64,000 bases of DNA from Peribacillus acanthi (GTDB lineage: Bacteria; Bacillota; Bacilli; Bacillales; DSM-1321). The notes beneath the pieces are model-generated. The model saw nothing but the letters and a program-made list of their open reading frames with translations, was not told the DNA's origin and made no database searches. The stretch is taken from the NCBI RefSeq assembly GCF_003073175.1, contig NZ_QBBX01000007.1:113658-177657 (forward strand), given 5' to 3'. Below, in pieces: positions 61,231-64,000 of this stretch; position 1 is the stretch's first letter; each line of letters starts with the position of its first letter. A program made the position numbers and the translations under genes.

Positions 61231-62043
61231 ATGTCTCGGCTTTATGCTGAAAATTTAAGAATTGGTTATGGTGAAGTTGATATTGTAACGAATTTAAATC
61301 TTGCAATACCAGATGGTAAAATCACTACCATTATTGGCCCGAATGGATGCGGTAAATCAACAGTCCTTAAAACGATGTCACGTATACTAAATGCGAAATC
61401 AGGTTCCGTTTATCTCGATGGCAAGGAAATATTTAGAGAGTCAACTAAGAAAATTGCACAGAAATTAGCAATACTTCCTCAATCTCCTGATGCTCCTGAA
61501 GGCTTAACGGTAGCAGAGTTGGTTTCATACGGAAGGTTCCCATATCAAAAAGGACTTGGAAAGTTAAAAGACGAGGATAAGCAAGTTATTGAATGGGCAC
61601 TCCAAGTAACAGGTATAGCACCATTTAAAGATCGAGCAGTTGATGCCTTATCTGGTGGTCAAAGACAACGTGTATGGATAGCAATGGCCTTAGCTCAAGA
61701 AACTGACATTATCCTTTTAGATGAACCTACAACTTATCTAGACCTTTCCCATCAATTAGAGGTTCTGGAACTGTTATATCATTTAAATGTTGCAGAGAAT
61801 CGAACAATTGTAATGGTACTTCATGATTTAAATCAAGCTGCACGATTTGCCCATCATATCGTTGCCATGAAAGATGGGGAAATAATCAAAAAAGGTAAAG
61901 CAGAGGAAATTATGACACCTCAAGTCTTACGTAGCGTTTTCAACATTGATGCTGAGATTGGAATTGATCCAAGAACAAGAAAGCCAGTTTGTCTATCCTA
62001 TGATTTAATTAAAAAATATCATGTAGTAGAAGGTTTGGCTTAG
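61231..62043 (+). CDS. Iron-siderophore ABC transporter ATPase (FecE/FhuC type)
   Basis: A 270-residue ATPase: Walker A GPNGCGKST, Q-loop in LPQSPDAPEGLTV (typical of siderophore ATPases), signature LSGGQRQR, Walker B ILLDEPTTYLDL, switch HDLNQAARFAHH, and the RKPVCLSYDLI end. Resembles YusV/FhuC. GAGAAGGGGGG precedes the ATG. First gene after the Fur box. Confidence 0.94.
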   Translation: MSRLYAENLRIGYGEVDIVTNLNLAIPDGKITTIIGPNGCGKSTVLKTMSRILNAKSGSVYLDGKEIFRESTKKIAQKLAILPQSPDAPEGLTVAELVSYGRFPYQKGLGKLKDEDKQVIEWALQVTGIAPFKDRAVDALSGGQRQRVWIAMALAQETDIILLDEPTTYLDLSHQLEVLELLYHLNVAENRTIVMVLHDLNQAARFAHHIVAMKDGEIIKKGKAEEIMTPQVLRSVFNIDAEIGIDPRTRKPVCLSYDLIKKYHVVEGLA

Positions 62044-62075
62044 ACCGCTATGCGGTTTTATTTTTTCGAACTGAA

Positions 62076-62090
62076 TGAGAATGATTCTTA
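62076..62090. promoter_or_regulatory. Second, weaker Fur-like box before the binding protein
   Basis: TGAGAATGATTCTTA fits the consensus with three mismatches, 27 bases before the lipoprotein gene. It could give an internal iron-controlled promoter. Confidence 0.45.
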
Positions 62091-62116
62091 TTATTAAGGA
62101 ATTGGAGAGGAATACA

Positions 62117-63055
62117 ATGAAAAAAAATATTTTACTAGCTATTATTGCTATATTACTAGTTGTCTTATTAGCTGCATGCGGGAAAGCAAATGAAACATCA
62201 AATGAAAGCAAATCAACTGCTAAATCTGAACCTACAACAAGAATTTATAAAGGTGAAGATGGAGATATTGATATTCCAGCTAAACCAGAGAGAATAGCAA
62301 TGCTAGCTGCTTCATATGCAGGGAATTTGTTAGAATTAGGTATTACGCCAATCGCAGTAAATGAGTGGCCAAAAGGAAACAAATTCTATGAAGGTAAGCT
62401 TGATGATGTTGAAGTGGTTACAGAAGATTCTATGGAAAAGCTTATTTCTTTAAATCCAGATTTGATCGTTACGTATACAACAGACAAAAATATTGAAAAG
62501 TATAAAGAAATTGCTCCAACTATCGCTTTATCTTATGAAAAGTATAACTACTTAGATCAGCATATTGAAATTGGTAAGATTGTAGGTAAAGAAGAAGAAG
62601 CGAAAAAATGGGTTGAAGAGTGGAAAGAGAAAGCGGACGCTGCAAGCAAAAAGGTAAAAGCAGCTATTGGTGAAGATAAGACTTTTATGGTATTTGAATC
62701 CTTCGGTAAGGATTTATATGTATATGGTAATAACTGGGGGCGTGGGACAGAGGTAATTTATCAAGCACTTGGTTTAAAGGCTCCTGAGAAATTAGAGCAA
62801 GATGTTTTTGCGACCGGATGGAAAGCTATTTCAGCTGAAGTTATTCCACAATACGCTGGAGATTACATTTTTGTAGGTGATGGTGGAAATGCTGCCAATA
62901 ACTCATTTATGGAAACAGATGTGTGGAAAGGTATCCCTGCAGTAAAAAATAATCAAGTCTTCCAATTTGATTCTGCATCATTCTACTTCAATGATCCTAT
63001 TTCACTTGAAAAAGAGCTTGATTTCATTGTTGAAAACCTAACAAAAGGGAAGTAA
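62117..63055 (+). CDS. Iron-siderophore ABC transporter, substrate-binding lipoprotein
   Basis: A 312-residue class III (FhuD/FecB) binding protein. Lipobox LLAAC with the cysteine at residue 21; mature motifs KPERIAMLAASYAGNLLELGITPIAV, ISLNPDLIVTY, GRGTEVIYQALGLKAPE and AGDYIFVGDGG. It resembles hydroxamate-siderophore binding proteins. GGAGAGG is before the ATG at 62117; the longer frame starts at the Fur box. Confidence 0.92.
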   Translation: MKKNILLAIIAILLVVLLAACGKANETSNESKSTAKSEPTTRIYKGEDGDIDIPAKPERIAMLAASYAGNLLELGITPIAVNEWPKGNKFYEGKLDDVEVVTEDSMEKLISLNPDLIVTYTTDKNIEKYKEIAPTIALSYEKYNYLDQHIEIGKIVGKEEEAKKWVEEWKEKADAASKKVKAAIGEDKTFMVFESFGKDLYVYGNNWGRGTEVIYQALGLKAPEKLEQDVFATGWKAISAEVIPQYAGDYIFVGDGGNAANNSFMETDVWKGIPAVKNNQVFQFDSASFYFNDPISLEKELDFIVENLTKGK

Positions 63056-63066
63056 GGACATAGCTC

Positions 63067-64000
63067 ATGTTCAAAGCCAAACAGGTACAAGAAAATGAAA
63101 TATTTTCAAGGCCGGCAGTTGGAACATCAATATTGGTATTTGGAATAATGCTTCTGATTGGAAGCATTATTCTTGCTATTTCAGTCGGTGCCGCCAACAT
63201 TGATTTTCTTTCAGTCTGGAGTTCGATATTTAACTATGACTCTAGTAACCCAGCTGATCAAATTATCCGCAGTATCCGTCTTCCTAGGGAGTTAGGTGCT
63301 GCACTAGTTGGAGCTGCATTTGCTGTAAGTGGCGCTATCATGCAAGGGATGACAAGGAATCCTCTTGCTGATCCAGGCCTACTTGGTTTAAATGCTGGGG
63401 CAAGTATGGCTCTTGCTTGTGTATTTGCTTTTCATTCAAGCGCTACTTATTTATCTGTTATGATAATATCTTTTGTAGGAGCTGGTATAGGAGCAGGTAT
63501 GGTATTTGGATTAGGTTCATTAAGTCGAAACGGAATGACTCCAATTCGGATAACTTTAGCAGGAGCTGCGGTTTCTGCTTTATTAGCCTCCTTAGGCGAA
63601 GGTGTAGCTTTGTATTTTAAGTTGTCTCAAGACCTTGCTTTTTGGACGGCTGGTGGGGTATTAGGAACAAACTGGCTGCAACTAAAGCTCATTTCTCCTG
63701 TCGTTATAGGTGCAATTGTAGTGGCTATTATGTTTTCTAAGGGATTAACCATCTTAAGTTTTGGAGAAGAAGTGGCGAAAGGATTAGGGCAGCGTACAGC
63801 CCTTACTAAAACTATATTGATGATTGTCGTTCTGTTACTTGCAGGGACAGCTGTTTCATTAGTTGGTTCAATTGCATTTGTAGGATTAATGGTCCCACAT
63901 ATTGTCCGGTTCCTTGTTGGGACAGATTACCGCTGGATAATCCCTTGTTCTGCGATTTTTGGAAGTGTATTAATGGTATTAGCTGATACCACTGCTAGGA
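63067..64000 (+). CDS. Iron-siderophore ABC transporter permease (FecCD), truncated by window end
   Basis: The frame from ATG 63067 is open to the last base (311 codons), so the 3' end lies outside. FecCD-type marks: RSIRLPRELGAALVGAAFAVSGAIMQ, RNPLADPGLLGLNAGA, GTAVSLVGSIAFVGLMVPHIVR near the coupling helix. A typical member is about 335 residues, so only about 25 residues are missing. AAGG lies 10 bases upstream. Confidence 0.93.
   Translation, partial: MFKAKQVQENEIFSRPAVGTSILVFGIMLLIGSIILAISVGAANIDFLSVWSSIFNYDSSNPADQIIRSIRLPRELGAALVGAAFAVSGAIMQGMTRNPLADPGLLGLNAGASMALACVFAFHSSATYLSVMIISFVGAGIGAGMVFGLGSLSRNGMTPIRITLAGAAVSALLASLGEGVALYFKLSQDLAFWTAGGVLGTNWLQLKLISPVVIGAIVVAIMFSKGLTILSFGEEVAKGLGQRTALTKTILMIVVLLLAGTAVSLVGSIAFVGLMVPHIVRFLVGTDYRWIIPCSAIFGSVLMVLADTTAR

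Overview
The window looks like part of the chromosome of an endospore-forming member of the Bacillaceae. The DNA is AT-rich, starts are ATG, GTG or TTG behind AAGGAGG-type ribosome sites, and promoters resemble SigA. It carries a spore-cortex deacetylase (pdaA), motAB, mreBH, an S-layer-domain protein, and a gene order in 28-50 kb that matches the Bacillus subtilis yfk/yfj region from memory. It is clearly not B. subtilis itself. I saw no rRNA, tRNA, CRISPR array, prophage or transposase gene.

Layout. 1-2.7 kb: the end of a TipA-like regulator, an azoreductase, a 46-residue ORF, YbaK and a thioredoxin-fold protein. 2.8-6.7 kb: a TPP riboswitch in front of a thiamin-precursor salvage operon (ThiY, thiamine-binding protein, ThiX, ThiZ, TatD hydrolase). 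6.8-18.3 kb: a 1083-residue STAND/BTAD regulator, then an S-layer-domain protein, a secreted peptide-binding protein without a lipobox, OppBCDF, and a response regulator lacking its phospho-acceptor aspartate. 18.4-28 kb: FabG-like reductase, MreBH, MFS transporter, RocB-like peptidase, NlpC/P60 hydrolase, motAB and several small genes. 28-50 kb: the yfk/yfj-like block, with stress proteins, transporters, ZosA, ChaA, YfkD, YfkAB, fumarase, PdaA, a DNA glycosylase and RlmCD; a 372-bp nest of inverted repeats lies inside it. 50-56 kb: AidB-like acyl-CoA dehydrogenase, methyltransferase, membrane protein, coiled-coil protein, and a PadR-controlled ABC exporter. 56-60 kb: ribDEAH under an FMN riboswitch. 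60-64 kb: CPBP protease and a Fur-boxed siderophore-type iron uptake operon that runs off the right end.

How genes work together. Four uptake or biosynthesis units have visible controls: TPP for thiamin salvage, FMN for riboflavin, Fur boxes for iron, PadR palindromes for the ABC exporter. Two catabolite-response elements lie upstream of fumarase and of a 62-residue membrane protein. Two SigB-like promoters precede general-stress genes. The same 16-base palindromic core (AATCAAACGNTTGATT) occurs at two distant intergenic sites, suggesting one unlinked TetR-type repressor. Least ordinary are the surface peptide-uptake cluster with its two unusual regulators, the nested repeat at 42.7-43.0 kb, and a candidate noncoding RNA opposite the chaA downstream region.

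Start codons were moved from the longest ORF whenever a better-spaced ribosome site pointed to an internal start. All family assignments are from sequence reading and memory; no database search was run.
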